From NCBI GenBank assembly GCA_003670865.1, contig QWQJ01000143.1:1-34481 (forward strand): a DNA stretch of 34,481 bases, in the 5' to 3' direction. Positions 1-8,063 of this stretch are shown in pieces (the stretch's first letter is position 1; each line of letters starts with the position of its first letter). This stretch comes from Planctomycetota bacterium (GTDB taxonomy: Bacteria; Planctomycetota; Planctomycetia; Pirellulales; UBA1268). The translations under genes were made by a program, and so were the position numbers. The notes beneath the pieces are model-generated. The model worked only from the letters and a program-made list of their open reading frames with translations, ran no database searches and was not told the origin of the DNA.

Positions 1-118
1 CACCGTAACGCCCTTGTCTTTTCGGGGTTGCTTTGAAACTCTGGCCCGGATACTCCTCTGGAGCGATGCAAAAAGAACAGCTGATACACAGTTTTCGCAC
101 AACCGGATCACTAGAATC

Positions 119-961
119 ATGATCATTCCTGAATGCTTTGATGCCTTTCTCGGACTGCCTTTGCCGCTACTTCTGTTGTCGCTTTTGATCTACTGGGGCA
201 GCTTGGCATTTCTTGTGCACGCGTGGCTTGTACCGTGGATCGCTGGTCGAGAAGGACTTCGAATTGGCCGCCTGGAGGCGGAGGTGCCGGCACAAATCGG
301 CCTAGCCTTTGGCTTACTTATTTCGTTTATTGTGATGTCTGTCTGGGAACAGCACAATCTCGCCGAGGAAGCTGCCCGCAGCGAGGCGGCGGCCTATCGC
401 GAGATGGCAGAAGCGATTGAAGATAAAACGATTGCTGGATGGGAGTCTGTGCAGATATCACTGCTGCGCACCGTCGACTTTATAGTGGCCAATGAATGGC
501 CCCAACTAGCTCACCTACACACGCCCCGAATCGCAGCATCGTCGCTACGCGAACTTCGCACGGCCATTCATAAACTCCCGGAAGGCTCTTTGCGAAGTGA
601 ACTGCAGGATCTCTACCGACAGGCAGCAACAGCGCGAGAAACGCGTCTGCGCATCGCTGCAACACGGTCGCCTCCGGCGCGTTGGGGAATCGTCGGCGCG
701 CTGGCCGTCCTTACACTCCTTGGAGTCGGACTGATTCATGCCGATTCCCGCCGAGCCAGACGCGTTGCCCTGAGCATGGTCTCCATCGGCATCGCCTGCT
801 GTTTTGTCATCCTGTTTGCCTACACACGCCCCTACCTCGGACAGTTTGCGGTGAAGCCTGACGACCTACAAATCCTACTGACCGACCTTGGCGGCAACGC
901 TCGGCCCGCTCCTCGCCTGAGCCAAACGGAGCCCGACCGCGAGGCCAACTTTTTGCGGTAA
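119..961 (+). CDS. DUF4239 (bestrophin-like) membrane protein
   Basis: Predicted 280-aa integral membrane protein of the DUF4239 family, whose biochemical role is unknown. An N-terminal pair of hydrophobic segments (about residues 10-35 and 60-80) is followed by the family signature, in which a membrane segment leads into a VWEQ element and a soluble helical region rich in Glu and Ala. Two more membrane segments lie near residues 185-205 and 220-240, and the family's closing pattern (RPYLGQFAVKPDDL) follows. I chose the ATG at 119 because the hydrophobic N-terminus begins there; an in-frame TTG at 14 would add 35 uncharacteristic residues. No strong Shine-Dalgarno site precedes it. The gene is followed by 147 bases without a gene. 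The family call is confident; function is not inferred. Confidence 0.8.
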   Translation: MIIPECFDAFLGLPLPLLLLSLLIYWGSLAFLVHAWLVPWIAGREGLRIGRLEAEVPAQIGLAFGLLISFIVMSVWEQHNLAEEAARSEAAAYREMAEAIEDKTIAGWESVQISLLRTVDFIVANEWPQLAHLHTPRIAASSLRELRTAIHKLPEGSLRSELQDLYRQAATARETRLRIAATRSPPARWGIVGALAVLTLLGVGLIHADSRRARRVALSMVSIGIACCFVILFAYTRPYLGQFAVKPDDLQILLTDLGGNARPAPRLSQTEPDREANFLR

Positions 962-1092
962 GTCGGTTCCTCGTCATTCCATTAAAGGTGGACTTAAATG
1001 CCCTGCTCGTCGGCGACGGTAACGGTGTGGTAGGCTTTTAGTTCGTCAGCGAAGGTCGCTTAATGAAAGCTCTTGCTGGCGATAGTCCCTTG

Positions 1093-1100
1093 AAAAGGAG
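1093..1100 (+). promoter_or_regulatory. Shine-Dalgarno site deciding a GTG start
   Basis: The purine run AAAAGGAG sits 8 nt before a GTG at 1109. It supports that GTG as the true start, and a signal peptide follows directly in the translated protein. Confidence 0.6.
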
Positions 1101-1108
1101 TCCCTGCC

Positions 1109-2257
1109 GTGGCGTGTTTTTGCATCGACCCCACTGCGTTGCCACGGCGATTTTTCCTGACATTAGCCTGCCTCTCAGCCGTCATTCGACCGGCCATTTC
1201 AGCAGAGGTGCCGCCGCAAACTATGGCCGAGGCTATCTCAATCTGCCGTGAACTTTCTCGTGCTAGCGGCCCGGATGGACAGGCTGACATGGCCGCCAAG
1301 GCGGATCAGATCGCCGAGCTACCGGCCGAATGGCTCGCGCCTTGCCTAGTGGCTTTTGACGATGCCACGCCGGCCGGTGCCAACTGGCTCAGAAGCGGAC
1401 TCGACCGCGCTGCCGATCGATTCGGCGACAGATTGCCGCTTGAGGAGCTTGCGACGCTGGTGGGCGATGCCACGCAGTCGCCACGCGGCAGGAGCTTGGC
1501 GTTTCTATGGCTCACGGGGCAGGATCGTGCGAAGGCCGATGGCTTGCTCGATACCCTGCTGGACGACCCCTCGCTTGACCTTCGCCGCCAAGCGGTCGAA
1601 AAACTTTTGGCCTCAGCCGGCGGCCAAGAACAAGCAGCACACAAAAAAACCTATCGCAGGGGATTGGCCGCCGCCAGAGACATCGATCAGATTGAGCAGA
1701 TCGTCGGATGGCTGGCGGAGCATGGCGAACAAGTCGATGTAGCAGAGGTTCTGGGCTTCGTGCGACAGTGGCGAGTCAGCGAGGCTTTTGACAATGCCAA
1801 GGGAATCGGCTTTGAGAAAATATATCCTCCGCAGACGGGCGAATTAGCCCAACCCGACACCAGCGGATGGAAGGCCGTCGCGTCGACCGACAAGCACGGC
1901 GCAATCGATTTGAATGCTGCCCTCGAAACAAAGAAAGGCGTGCTGGCCTACGCCGTGGCAATTATTGAGATGCCCCGTGCCGGAGCAGCCCAAGTGCGAA
2001 TCGGCAGCCCGTGCGCCGTGGCCGTGTGGGTTAATGGGCTGCCGGTCATGGCCCACGAAATTTACCACGCGTCGGAGGCCATCGATCAATACATCGCCAC
2101 CACCGACTTTTCAGCAGGCACTAACAGCGTCATGGTGAAATGCTGTCAAAATGAGCAGACCGAGCCGTGGGCCGTCGACTGGAAGTTTCAATTGCGGATC
2201 TGTGATTCCCTCGGATTGCCACTGGCCACACAGCTGAAAAGAGCGGGTGATGAATAA
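1109..2257 (+). CDS. exported HEAT/jelly-roll-like protein of planctomycete type
   Basis: A 382-aa exported protein of unknown function. A signal peptide is visible at about residues 13-32 (RRFF, a hydrophobic core, then AISA). Residues 40-210 are alpha-helical and Leu/Ala-rich and look like weak HEAT-type repeats. The C-terminal 130 residues look like a beta-sandwich: a WVNG element, a segment in which ligand-binding loops could sit, and a closing CQNEQ...W..FQLR pattern. From general knowledge, planctomycete genomes often place such proteins directly before a PQQ-type propeller, as here. The start is GTG with a good Shine-Dalgarno. The stop overlaps the start of the next gene by 8 nt, suggesting translational coupling. 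The fold assignment is inference from sequence pattern. Confidence 0.65.
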   Translation: MACFCIDPTALPRRFFLTLACLSAVIRPAISAEVPPQTMAEAISICRELSRASGPDGQADMAAKADQIAELPAEWLAPCLVAFDDATPAGANWLRSGLDRAADRFGDRLPLEELATLVGDATQSPRGRSLAFLWLTGQDRAKADGLLDTLLDDPSLDLRRQAVEKLLASAGGQEQAAHKKTYRRGLAAARDIDQIEQIVGWLAEHGEQVDVAEVLGFVRQWRVSEAFDNAKGIGFEKIYPPQTGELAQPDTSGWKAVASTDKHGAIDLNAALETKKGVLAYAVAIIEMPRAGAAQVRIGSPCAVAVWVNGLPVMAHEIYHASEAIDQYIATTDFSAGTNSVMVKCCQNEQTEPWAVDWKFQLRICDSLGLPLATQLKRAGDE

Positions 2258-3521
2258 TCCCAACAAGACTTCCCGGCAGATCATGGCCGCTTGTGTTGTG
2301 GCGGGCTTTGTACTTTTATGCGACGGGGCAAACTGTCTTTCCCCAGTGTGGGGCACAGGTTTAGCGGAGGCTGCTGACGCGAGTGAATGGCCAGAGTTTC
2401 GTGGCAGCTTCGGTCGGGGTGCGGCAGAAGACGAAACCATTCGTTCGCATTGGAGCGAAACAGAAGGCATTGCCTGGAAGGTCGACCTACCAGGCAAGGG
2501 GGCCTCGAGCCCGATTGTCGTCGGCGATCTTGTAGTTTTGACAGCTTCCAGCGGTGCTCGAGAAGACCAGCTGCACATTCTCGCGCTCGACAAAGAAACC
2601 GGCCGCACCCGCTGGCAACGCACATTCTGGGCGACTGGTCGCACGCTCTGCCATCCAACCAGCGCCGTCGCCGCTGGCACTCCGGCCAGCGATGGCCGAC
2701 GGATCGTTGCGCTCTATTCGTCGTGCGATCTTGTTGCGGTCGATCTTGAAGGCCGGCTGCTCTGGCAGCGAAACCTCGCCATCGAACATCCTCGCAGCGG
2801 AAACGATGTGGGCATGGGATCGAGCCCGCGGATCATCGACGACACGGTCGTCGTGCAGATCGATTGTCAGGGAGATGCCTTTGCCTCGGGCATTGATAGC
2901 ACGACTGGCGTTGACCGCTGGAGCGTCCCGCGGGCAAAGATCGCTGGCTGGGCATCGCCTCTGGCCGTCACAACGCCCAACCATGGAGCATGCGTCCTTT
3001 TGCAAAATTCCCGTGGACTGGAACTGCGTCAGGCAAAGAGCGGGTCGCTTGAGTGGTCGTGGAAAGGAGAATGCGCCGGCATTCCCGTGACAGCCGAATC
3101 GGGCGGTATTTTTTACGTGCCCAGCGATGGGATTGCCGCGGTTGCGTCGATGGCAAAGGATGCCCCGCCTCTCTGGCGGTCGACAAAACTTTCCTGCGGG
3201 ATTGCCAGCCCTCTGGTCTGGGGCAACTCGATTGCCTGCATCAATCGAGCAGGTGTGCTGGGCATTGCCGACCCAAGAGATGGACAACTGCGGGGGCAGA
3301 TCCGCCTGGCTGGGTCGTTTTGGGCCAGTCCAATCCTTGTGGGTAATGTCATCGTGGCGGCAAACAAAGAGGGCAAAACATTTCTGGTCTCAGTCGACAA
3401 CGAGCCCACGATCGTCGCTGAAAACCAATTGCCTGGCACTTTCATAGCCACTCCTGCCGTGGCCGACGGCAGCCTTTATCTCCGTAGTGACTCCCTGCTT
3501 TGGAAAGTAGCCGCACCGTAG
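2250..3521 (+). CDS. exported PQQ-type beta-propeller protein
   Basis: A 423-aa secreted or periplasmic beta-propeller of the PQQ-binding-like (BamB-like) superfamily. After a signal peptide (hydrophobic core at about residues 12-25) comes the WPEFRG entry motif common in planctomycete members. Repeated blades follow, with motifs such as SSPIVVGD, LALDKETGRTRW, LVAVDLEGRLLW and SPILVGN. I see no catalytic quinoprotein dehydrogenase domain or haem motif, so a scaffold or binding role is more likely than an enzyme. The start is ATG at 2250; a GTG one codon earlier (2247) is also possible. It overlaps the upstream exported protein by 8 nt, so the two are probably co-translated partners. It converges on rhaA with only 29 bases between the stops. 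Confidence 0.85.
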   Translation: MNNPNKTSRQIMAACVVAGFVLLCDGANCLSPVWGTGLAEAADASEWPEFRGSFGRGAAEDETIRSHWSETEGIAWKVDLPGKGASSPIVVGDLVVLTASSGAREDQLHILALDKETGRTRWQRTFWATGRTLCHPTSAVAAGTPASDGRRIVALYSSCDLVAVDLEGRLLWQRNLAIEHPRSGNDVGMGSSPRIIDDTVVVQIDCQGDAFASGIDSTTGVDRWSVPRAKIAGWASPLAVTTPNHGACVLLQNSRGLELRQAKSGSLEWSWKGECAGIPVTAESGGIFYVPSDGIAAVASMAKDAPPLWRSTKLSCGIASPLVWGNSIACINRAGVLGIADPRDGQLRGQIRLAGSFWASPILVGNVIVAANKEGKTFLVSVDNEPTIVAENQLPGTFIATPAVADGSLYLRSDSLLWKVAAP

Positions 3522-3550
3522 GTCGCTTCGATCCTCACAAGCAGTGGGGT

Positions 3551-4810
3551 CTAACGGACTATTTTTTTCTCGTAACGACGCACGCTCTCAAGCCATGCTT
3601 CACCTACGGGCGTCGAGTGGAATTCGCAGTAGGCATTCCAGACCGCGCCGAACGGATGCCCTTTGGCCTCCTCCTGCAAGCAGAGCCTCGCCGTCGTATC
3701 GCCGGCGATCTCTGCGGCCCTGATCGCTGGCGGTTCGAGCAAGGCAATCAAAAGCGACCGTAGCATGTTGCGGGTTCCAATCACCCAAGCCGCGACTCGG
3801 TTGATACTGGCATCAAAATAGTCCAGTCCGATGTGCACTCGAGACATAGCACCACAGGCAATAATCTCCCGAGCAATGCTGCGCAGGTCGTCGTCGAGCG
3901 TGACGACGTGATCGCTGTCCCAGCGGACGCCACGACTGACATGCAGAAGGATCTGGGGTACGTACAGAAGCACACTGGAAATCTTATCACTGATCGATTC
4001 TGTGGGGTGAAAATGACCTGCATCGAGGCACAGCAATTTCTTTCTGGTGATGCAGTAGCCAAGGTAGAACTCCGCCGATCCCACGGTGCAACTTTCAACG
4101 CCGATGCCAAAGAGCTTGGGCTCGACAGCATCCAGATTGTCTTGGTCCGAGAGAGTTTTTTTAAACACCTCGTCAAGGGACGCAGCCAGCCTCTCACGAG
4201 GAGCCATGCGGTCGGCGGGTGTGTCCTTAAATCCATCCGGCACCCAGACATTGGTCACGCACGGCGTGCCCAAGGCCCTGCCAAAGGCCGCTCCGATTTC
4301 TCGTGATCGTCGGCAGTGCTCGATCCAAAATGTTCGAATGCCTTTATCAGCGTGGGCGAGCGTGAAACCGCTAGCAGCCTTGGGGTGTGCAAAACAGGTC
4401 GGATTGAAGTCCAGGCCAATGCGGCGTTCCTTGGCCCATGCAATCCAGTTCTGAAAATGCTCGACGTCGATCTCGTTGCGGTCGACTGCTCTGCCGGCGA
4501 ACTCCCCATAGAAGGCGTGCAGATTGAGTCTGTGACGGCCGGGGATGAGCGACATCGCTTGGTCGATGTCTTCCCGCAGTTCCTGAGGCGTTCGCGCCCG
4601 ACCTGGATAGCAACCGGTCACAGCGAGTCCGCCCCCGATTTCTTTTGTTCCACTCTCAAAGCCAGCGACATCGTCTCCTTGCCAGCAGTGCAGCGACACT
4701 GGAATCGTCGCTAAAATCTGCATCGCCTTGGAAACATCCACGCCCAACGATGCATAGCGTTCCTCAGCTAATTGAAACTCGATTGCACTGTGCTTCTCAC
4801 CAACTCGCAT
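3551..4810 (-). CDS. rhaA: L-rhamnose isomerase
   Basis: Interconverts L-rhamnose and L-rhamnulose in the cytoplasm, the first step of rhamnose catabolism; it needs Mn2+. The 419-aa product has the same length as the E. coli enzyme and matches it almost end to end. Visible family blocks are [10 protein letters not shown], the RLNLHA segment, [18 protein letters not shown]-like [10 protein letters not shown], the metal-site block [20 protein letters not shown] and [13 protein letters not shown] chose the second of two close ATGs because AAGGA lies 8 nt before it; the first ATG (4819) overlaps that site. Kinase and aldolase genes (rhaB, rhaD) are absent from the window, so the pathway must be completed elsewhere. 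It is divergent from the methyltransferase gene, and the 99-base gap carries an inverted repeat that may be regulatory. Confidence 0.97.
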   Translation of the reverse strand: MRVGEKHSAIEFQLAEERYASLGVDVSKAMQILATIPVSLHCWQGDDVAGFESGTKEIGGGLAVTGCYPGRARTPQELREDIDQAMSLIPGRHRLNLHAFYGEFAGRAVDRNEIDVEHFQNWIAWAKERRIGLDFNPTCFAHPKAASGFTLAHADKGIRTFWIEHCRRSREIGAAFGRALGTPCVTNVWVPDGFKDTPADRMAPRERLAASLDEVFKKTLSDQDNLDAVEPKLFGIGVESCTVGSAEFYLGYCITRKKLLCLDAGHFHPTESISDKISSVLLYVPQILLHVSRGVRWDSDHVVTLDDDLRSIAREIIACGAMSRVHIGLDYFDASINRVAAWVIGTRNMLRSLLIALLEPPAIRAAEIAGDTTARLCLQEEAKGHPFGAVWNAYCEFHSTPVGEAWLESVRRYEKKIVR

Positions 4811-4843
4811 AAATCGCATCCTTCAAAAAAGGTAACGGCTTTC

Positions 4844-4887
4844 AGACCTTGTCGGGCTACCAGTTTTTGGTACTACTAGAAAGGTCT
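4844..4887. repeat. spaced inverted repeat between rhaA and the methyltransferase gene
   Basis: The arms AGACCTT (4844-4850) and AAGGTCT (4881-4887) are perfect reverse complements 30 nt apart. A small inner pair, TACC/GGTA, lies around a T-run (4858-4872). Its place in a short divergent intergenic gap fits an operator or a hairpin in a leader, but the arms are short and could arise by chance. Confidence 0.3.
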
Positions 4888-4909
4888 TGAATTTTTAAAT
4901 CGTACCCCA

Positions 4910-5992
4910 ATGTTGTGGTTGTCACAGTTGATGCAAACTCCAAACCATGATTCTGCTGCGATCTATCGCTACCGAGACTGCTTGGCCGCAGTCGATTGCC
5001 TCTGTGCTGCGATTGTTCACCTCGACTTTTTTACATGGCTCAGCCAGAACCCGACCACGCCACGAGATCTCTGCGAAAGACTGCACCTTCACCCGCGGCC
5101 AACGGATGCCATGCTCACGCTCTTTTTGGCCAACGGATTTCTTCGCCGTACAGCCGGCGGCACGCTCCAGCTCAGCAGTCTGGCTGAGGAATTTCTTGTC
5201 GCCGGATCACCCTGCGACACAAGAGCCTACTACGCCAGCATCGCCGATAAGCCAGGAGTGCACGATTTTCTCAAGGTGCTCCGCACGGGTAAACCGGCCA
5301 ACTGGCCAGGAGAAAAGGGGGAAGCCGACTGGCACGCAGCCATGCGGTCGCCAGCGTTTGCGGAGGCCTTTACCGCCGCCATGGATTGCCGCGGCCGCGT
5401 TTTGGCACCAGCGCTAGCGGAGGCTGTGCCGCTTGCGTCATCTAAGAAAATGCTTGACATCGGCGGCGGTTCTGGCGTCTATACAATCGCCTGCCTCGAG
5501 GCCAATCCACATCTCCGCGGGATCGTGCTGGAATCATCGCCGGTCGATGCAATTGCTCGCCGCACCATTCAGCAGGCTGAAGTGCAGACAATCCAGCCGA
5601 GCAGTCACGCAAAGGCTCGGCTAGCCGACCGGATTTCAGTGCTCACCGGCGATATGTTCACCGATGCGTGGCCCAGCGATTGTGATGTGCATCTTTTTTC
5701 AAATGTCCTGCACGACTGGGACGAACCAGACTGTCGCCGACTGCTAAGTCAAAGCGCGCAAAGCCTCTCTGGTAATGGCCGGATAGTGATCCACGACATG
5801 TTTCTCAACGACGACAAAACAGGTCCGCTTTGGGCCGCCGAATACTCGGTGCTTCTGGCCGGCGTGACGAAGGGACGCCTCTATTCGACGAATGAAATTT
5901 CCGGTTGGCTGCAACCACTGGGATTTGTCATTGTGCAGCACACGCCAACAGCCCTAGGCCGCAGCGTGCTGGAAGCCGTTCGCCAGGCGTAA
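4910..5992 (+). CDS. SAM-dependent O-methyltransferase, methyltransferase_2 family
   Basis: A 360-aa small-molecule O-methyltransferase of the family containing CrtF, hydroxyindole and caffeate methyltransferases. Residues 20-100 form the winged-helix dimerisation domain. The SAM-binding glycine loop is LDIGGGSG (182-189). The block NVLHDWDE (265-272) holds the expected catalytic base, His268 in the HDW motif, and GRIVIHDMF (290-298) is the following conserved strand. The substrate cannot be read from sequence; no carotenoid or polyketide genes are nearby. A T-tailed hairpin lies about 80 nt past the stop, so it appears monocistronic. The start is the first ATG, with no clear Shine-Dalgarno; an ATG at residue 8 is an alternative. 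Confidence 0.88.
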   Translation: MLWLSQLMQTPNHDSAAIYRYRDCLAAVDCLCAAIVHLDFFTWLSQNPTTPRDLCERLHLHPRPTDAMLTLFLANGFLRRTAGGTLQLSSLAEEFLVAGSPCDTRAYYASIADKPGVHDFLKVLRTGKPANWPGEKGEADWHAAMRSPAFAEAFTAAMDCRGRVLAPALAEAVPLASSKKMLDIGGGSGVYTIACLEANPHLRGIVLESSPVDAIARRTIQQAEVQTIQPSSHAKARLADRISVLTGDMFTDAWPSDCDVHLFSNVLHDWDEPDCRRLLSQSAQSLSGNGRIVIHDMFLNDDKTGPLWAAEYSVLLAGVTKGRLYSTNEISGWLQPLGFVIVQHTPTALGRSVLEAVRQA

Positions 5993-6366
5993 ATCGCCAC
6001 AGAACTCGGCTGCCGGCGTTGCGACTTCTGATGTGCCATTGTCATGTTGCTTGAGTCCCCTGCTCGTAAGCGATGCAGCCTCTGCACTTTTTTCGAGCAG
6101 GGCCGTCCACGCGAGCGTTGCAATCCATCTCAATGGTTTCCTAAGCCGCGTCTTATTTTAAGGCCTCGCAGCCGTGAAATTGCCAACAAACTGAATTTTT
6201 CCTGAGCCATTTCTGCGATCGAGTCACCTGCGGCACGCGATCTGCTTTCTCTTATTGAAAGAAGCCCCAAAGGCGCGTTGCTTTGAGACCTATGAACAAA
6301 CTACTTGGCTCTGTCAACGAACTTATTTGCTTCCTGCCAACACACCGCTCAAAAAGATTTTGAGAG
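5993..6366. other. gene-free stretch with a nested hairpin
   Basis: There are 374 bases between the methyltransferase and metallopeptidase genes. I see no convincing gene. The only clear structure is a pair of nested inverted repeats at 6058-6102 (outer arms CCCTGCTCG and CGAGCAGGG, inner stem plus T-run), read as the terminator listed separately. The rest is unstructured and should hold the promoter of the metallopeptidase gene, but I see no convincing -35/-10 pair. Confidence 0.5.
6074..6093 (+). terminator. probable Rho-independent terminator after the methyltransferase
   Basis: The stem TGCAG/CTGCA with loop CCT is followed directly by CTTTTTT. It lies inside a larger 9-bp inverted repeat (6058-6066 with 6094-6102), which would make an alternative longer hairpin. 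Confidence 0.5.
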
Positions 6367-7278
6367 ATGCACTTCTTGGTTTTCCAAACCGTACCCCTGC
6401 TGCCGCCTGCGGCGCATCGATATCTTATGGGGCTAGGAATCTCTGCTGCTCTTTTTTTAGCGAGCCCTCCCCTGCCTTGCGTCGCTGCTGAGAGCGTTTC
6501 TACGGACGGGTCTTCGCTCAAAAACCCTGCCCGATCGACCGATATTGTGACTCCGAATATTATCGTGCGGGGCACCAGTTTGGCCCGTGCTTCGGCCATT
6601 CGCGGGCGAGCCGAACGACTGCGGTGCGACGCTTTTGTGAAGTTACTCGGAGAAAATAATCCGCCGCCGTGGATCGTGAAATGTGAGATTCACGTGCATC
6701 CAACTGCCACCTCCTTTGGGGAGGCGGTTGGCTCATTCCCTGCCGATGCCCGCGGAGCCACATCCTTAGAATTTGTCGGTGAAAGCGTTGTCAGTCGGAG
6801 AATCGATCTCCTCGGGGATGGTAGTGATGTGATCCCCGACGCCTTGGCTCACGAACTAGTTCATGTCGTTCTGGCTGATCATTTCAAACACTTCTCACCC
6901 CCTCGCTGGGCAGACGAAGGGCTTGCCCTACTATTCGATAAAACTGATAAGCAGCGTGGCCATGCCGATGATCTCCGCAGGGCTCTCACCCTCGGCGTGG
7001 CTTGGTCGGCTTCAGATTTATTGACGCTCAAAGACTATCCCCAGGGTTCTCAGCGACAACGCGTATTTTACGGCCAAAGCGCGGCCCTTGTTCGCTGGCT
7101 CATTGCCCGCAAAGACACTCGTACATTTATCGAGTTTATTGACGATGCAGCGGCAGTCGGTCTGCCGGCATCCCTCGAGCGACACTACCAACTCGATTCG
7201 ATTGCATCCATTCACTCCGCTTGGAAGGAGGTGGCCCCTATCCACATGCTTCAATTCGCCGACCACAGTAATTTTTGA
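6367..7278 (+). CDS. exported HExxH metallopeptidase-like protein
   Basis: A 303-aa exported zinc-peptidase-like protein. A hydrophobic leader ends near residue 41 (CVAA). The zinc site is AHELVH (HELVH at 162-166), with a third ligand candidate in WADEGLA (Glu184), 17 residues after the second His. This is the gluzincin spacing seen in peptidase MA-like and DUF1570 proteins. The block YGQSAALVRWL (235-245) is also typical of that group. Substrate unknown. Start choice is uncertain: the ATG at 6367 has only a weak GAGAG before it, and the in-frame ATG at 6427 begins right at the signal-peptide hydrophobic core. A hairpin past the gene at 7381-7408 is shared with the convergent small gene. Confidence 0.75.
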   Translation: MHFLVFQTVPLLPPAAHRYLMGLGISAALFLASPPLPCVAAESVSTDGSSLKNPARSTDIVTPNIIVRGTSLARASAIRGRAERLRCDAFVKLLGENNPPPWIVKCEIHVHPTATSFGEAVGSFPADARGATSLEFVGESVVSRRIDLLGDGSDVIPDALAHELVHVVLADHFKHFSPPRWADEGLALLFDKTDKQRGHADDLRRALTLGVAWSASDLLTLKDYPQGSQRQRVFYGQSAALVRWLIARKDTRTFIEFIDDAAAVGLPASLERHYQLDSIASIHSAWKEVAPIHMLQFADHSNF

Positions 7279-7380
7279 TTTGTTTTTTATTATAAAGGGC
7301 GGTTCTTCTCATTGTGAGAAAGTTCTTCGTACGTTTTGAACTACTTGTTTTACAACTGATGATTGAGTTCGAAAACCGAG

Positions 7381-7408
7381 AGCCCGGTGCGATTCGTTGC
7401 ACCGGGCT
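7381..7408. terminator. bidirectional terminator-like hairpin
   Basis: Perfect 10-bp stem AGCCCGGTGC / GCACCGGGCT with an 8-nt loop, lying between two convergent genes. T-tracts on both sides are weak (CTTTCT on the plus strand, GGTTTTCG on the minus strand). Confidence 0.6.
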
Positions 7409-7506
7409 TCTCAACTTTCTGGACCATTGATCAGTTTTGAATCCTGGTAGGACTCCGGAGCGCGCCAGGGGCAGCATGCAACGGTTTGTAAGTATGTCAC
7501 CAAAAA

Positions 7507-7794
7507 TTAGCGGCCGCCGTTGTAGTGGCCAACCGGCTTGGCCCCAGCATGCCGCCAAGTGGCATCGCTAGCGTGTTGACCGTTACGACGCACATCACCC
7601 CGAGTTTGGTTTGAGGGTGACACCGAGTAACTGCGATACGTTCGTGTGGGTTGAGCCACGCGAACTTTTGGCATGGGTGTGGACTGCGCAACTGACTGTG
7701 GCTGGGCGGGAGACTCTTGGGCAAACGCCGCGCTCGCCACGACAATTACGAGCGTGACGATGACAGAAATCGATGAAACAAAATTCCCTTGCAT
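7507..7794 (-). CDS. small secreted protein, unknown function
   Basis: A 95-aa protein with a textbook signal peptide: hydrophobic residues 8-24 ending in AAFA, with cleavage expected before QESPA. The mature part of about 70 residues is low in hydrophobics and rich in Gln, Pro, Arg and Ser. It ends in a His/Gly/Arg-rich tail (GHYNGGR) and has no cysteines. Start: ATG with AAAGGAA about 9 nt upstream. I do not recognise a family. The minus-strand reading is preferred because the signal peptide and Shine-Dalgarno agree. Confidence 0.6.
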   Translation of the reverse strand: MQGNFVSSISVIVTLVIVVASAAFAQESPAQPQSVAQSTPMPKVRVAQPTRTYRSYSVSPSNQTRGDVRRNGQHASDATWRHAGAKPVGHYNGGR

Positions 7795-8006
7795 GGCTCT
7801 GGTTTCCTTTTGATGAAAAGCTCCCCTCGTCTAAGCGAGAAGATTGATCCGCTCGACGACTCCAAGATTAACTGTAGTCCCGCTGCGGGGTTAGAAACAA
7901 GTCGCGGTCTGGCTATCAAAGCCACTGCTCTGCTCGAGGCCCGCCACCTTTAAAAGATTCTTAACCGGATGGGACTGGATATGCCCAGCAAACCTGCCTA
8001 TCATCT

Positions 8007-8012
8007 AAGGAG
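8007..8012 (+). promoter_or_regulatory. Shine-Dalgarno-like AAGGAG abutting an ATG
   Basis: A strong AAGGAG lies immediately before an in-frame ATG at 8013 with no spacer, so it is badly placed for that codon. No in-frame start lies 5-9 nt downstream. This leaves the protease start unresolved between 8013 and 8064. Confidence 0.35.
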
Positions 8013-8063
8013 ATGGGCGATCAAGCGTGGGGCAGCAGTTTCACTTGCACTTTGAAAATCACC

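Noticed and set aside
2487-3287. 266-codon open frame on the minus strand
   Set aside because: It lies inside the PQQ propeller gene in antisense and has no domain or Shine-Dalgarno; its Cys/Arg/Pro-rich composition is typical of an antisense shadow.
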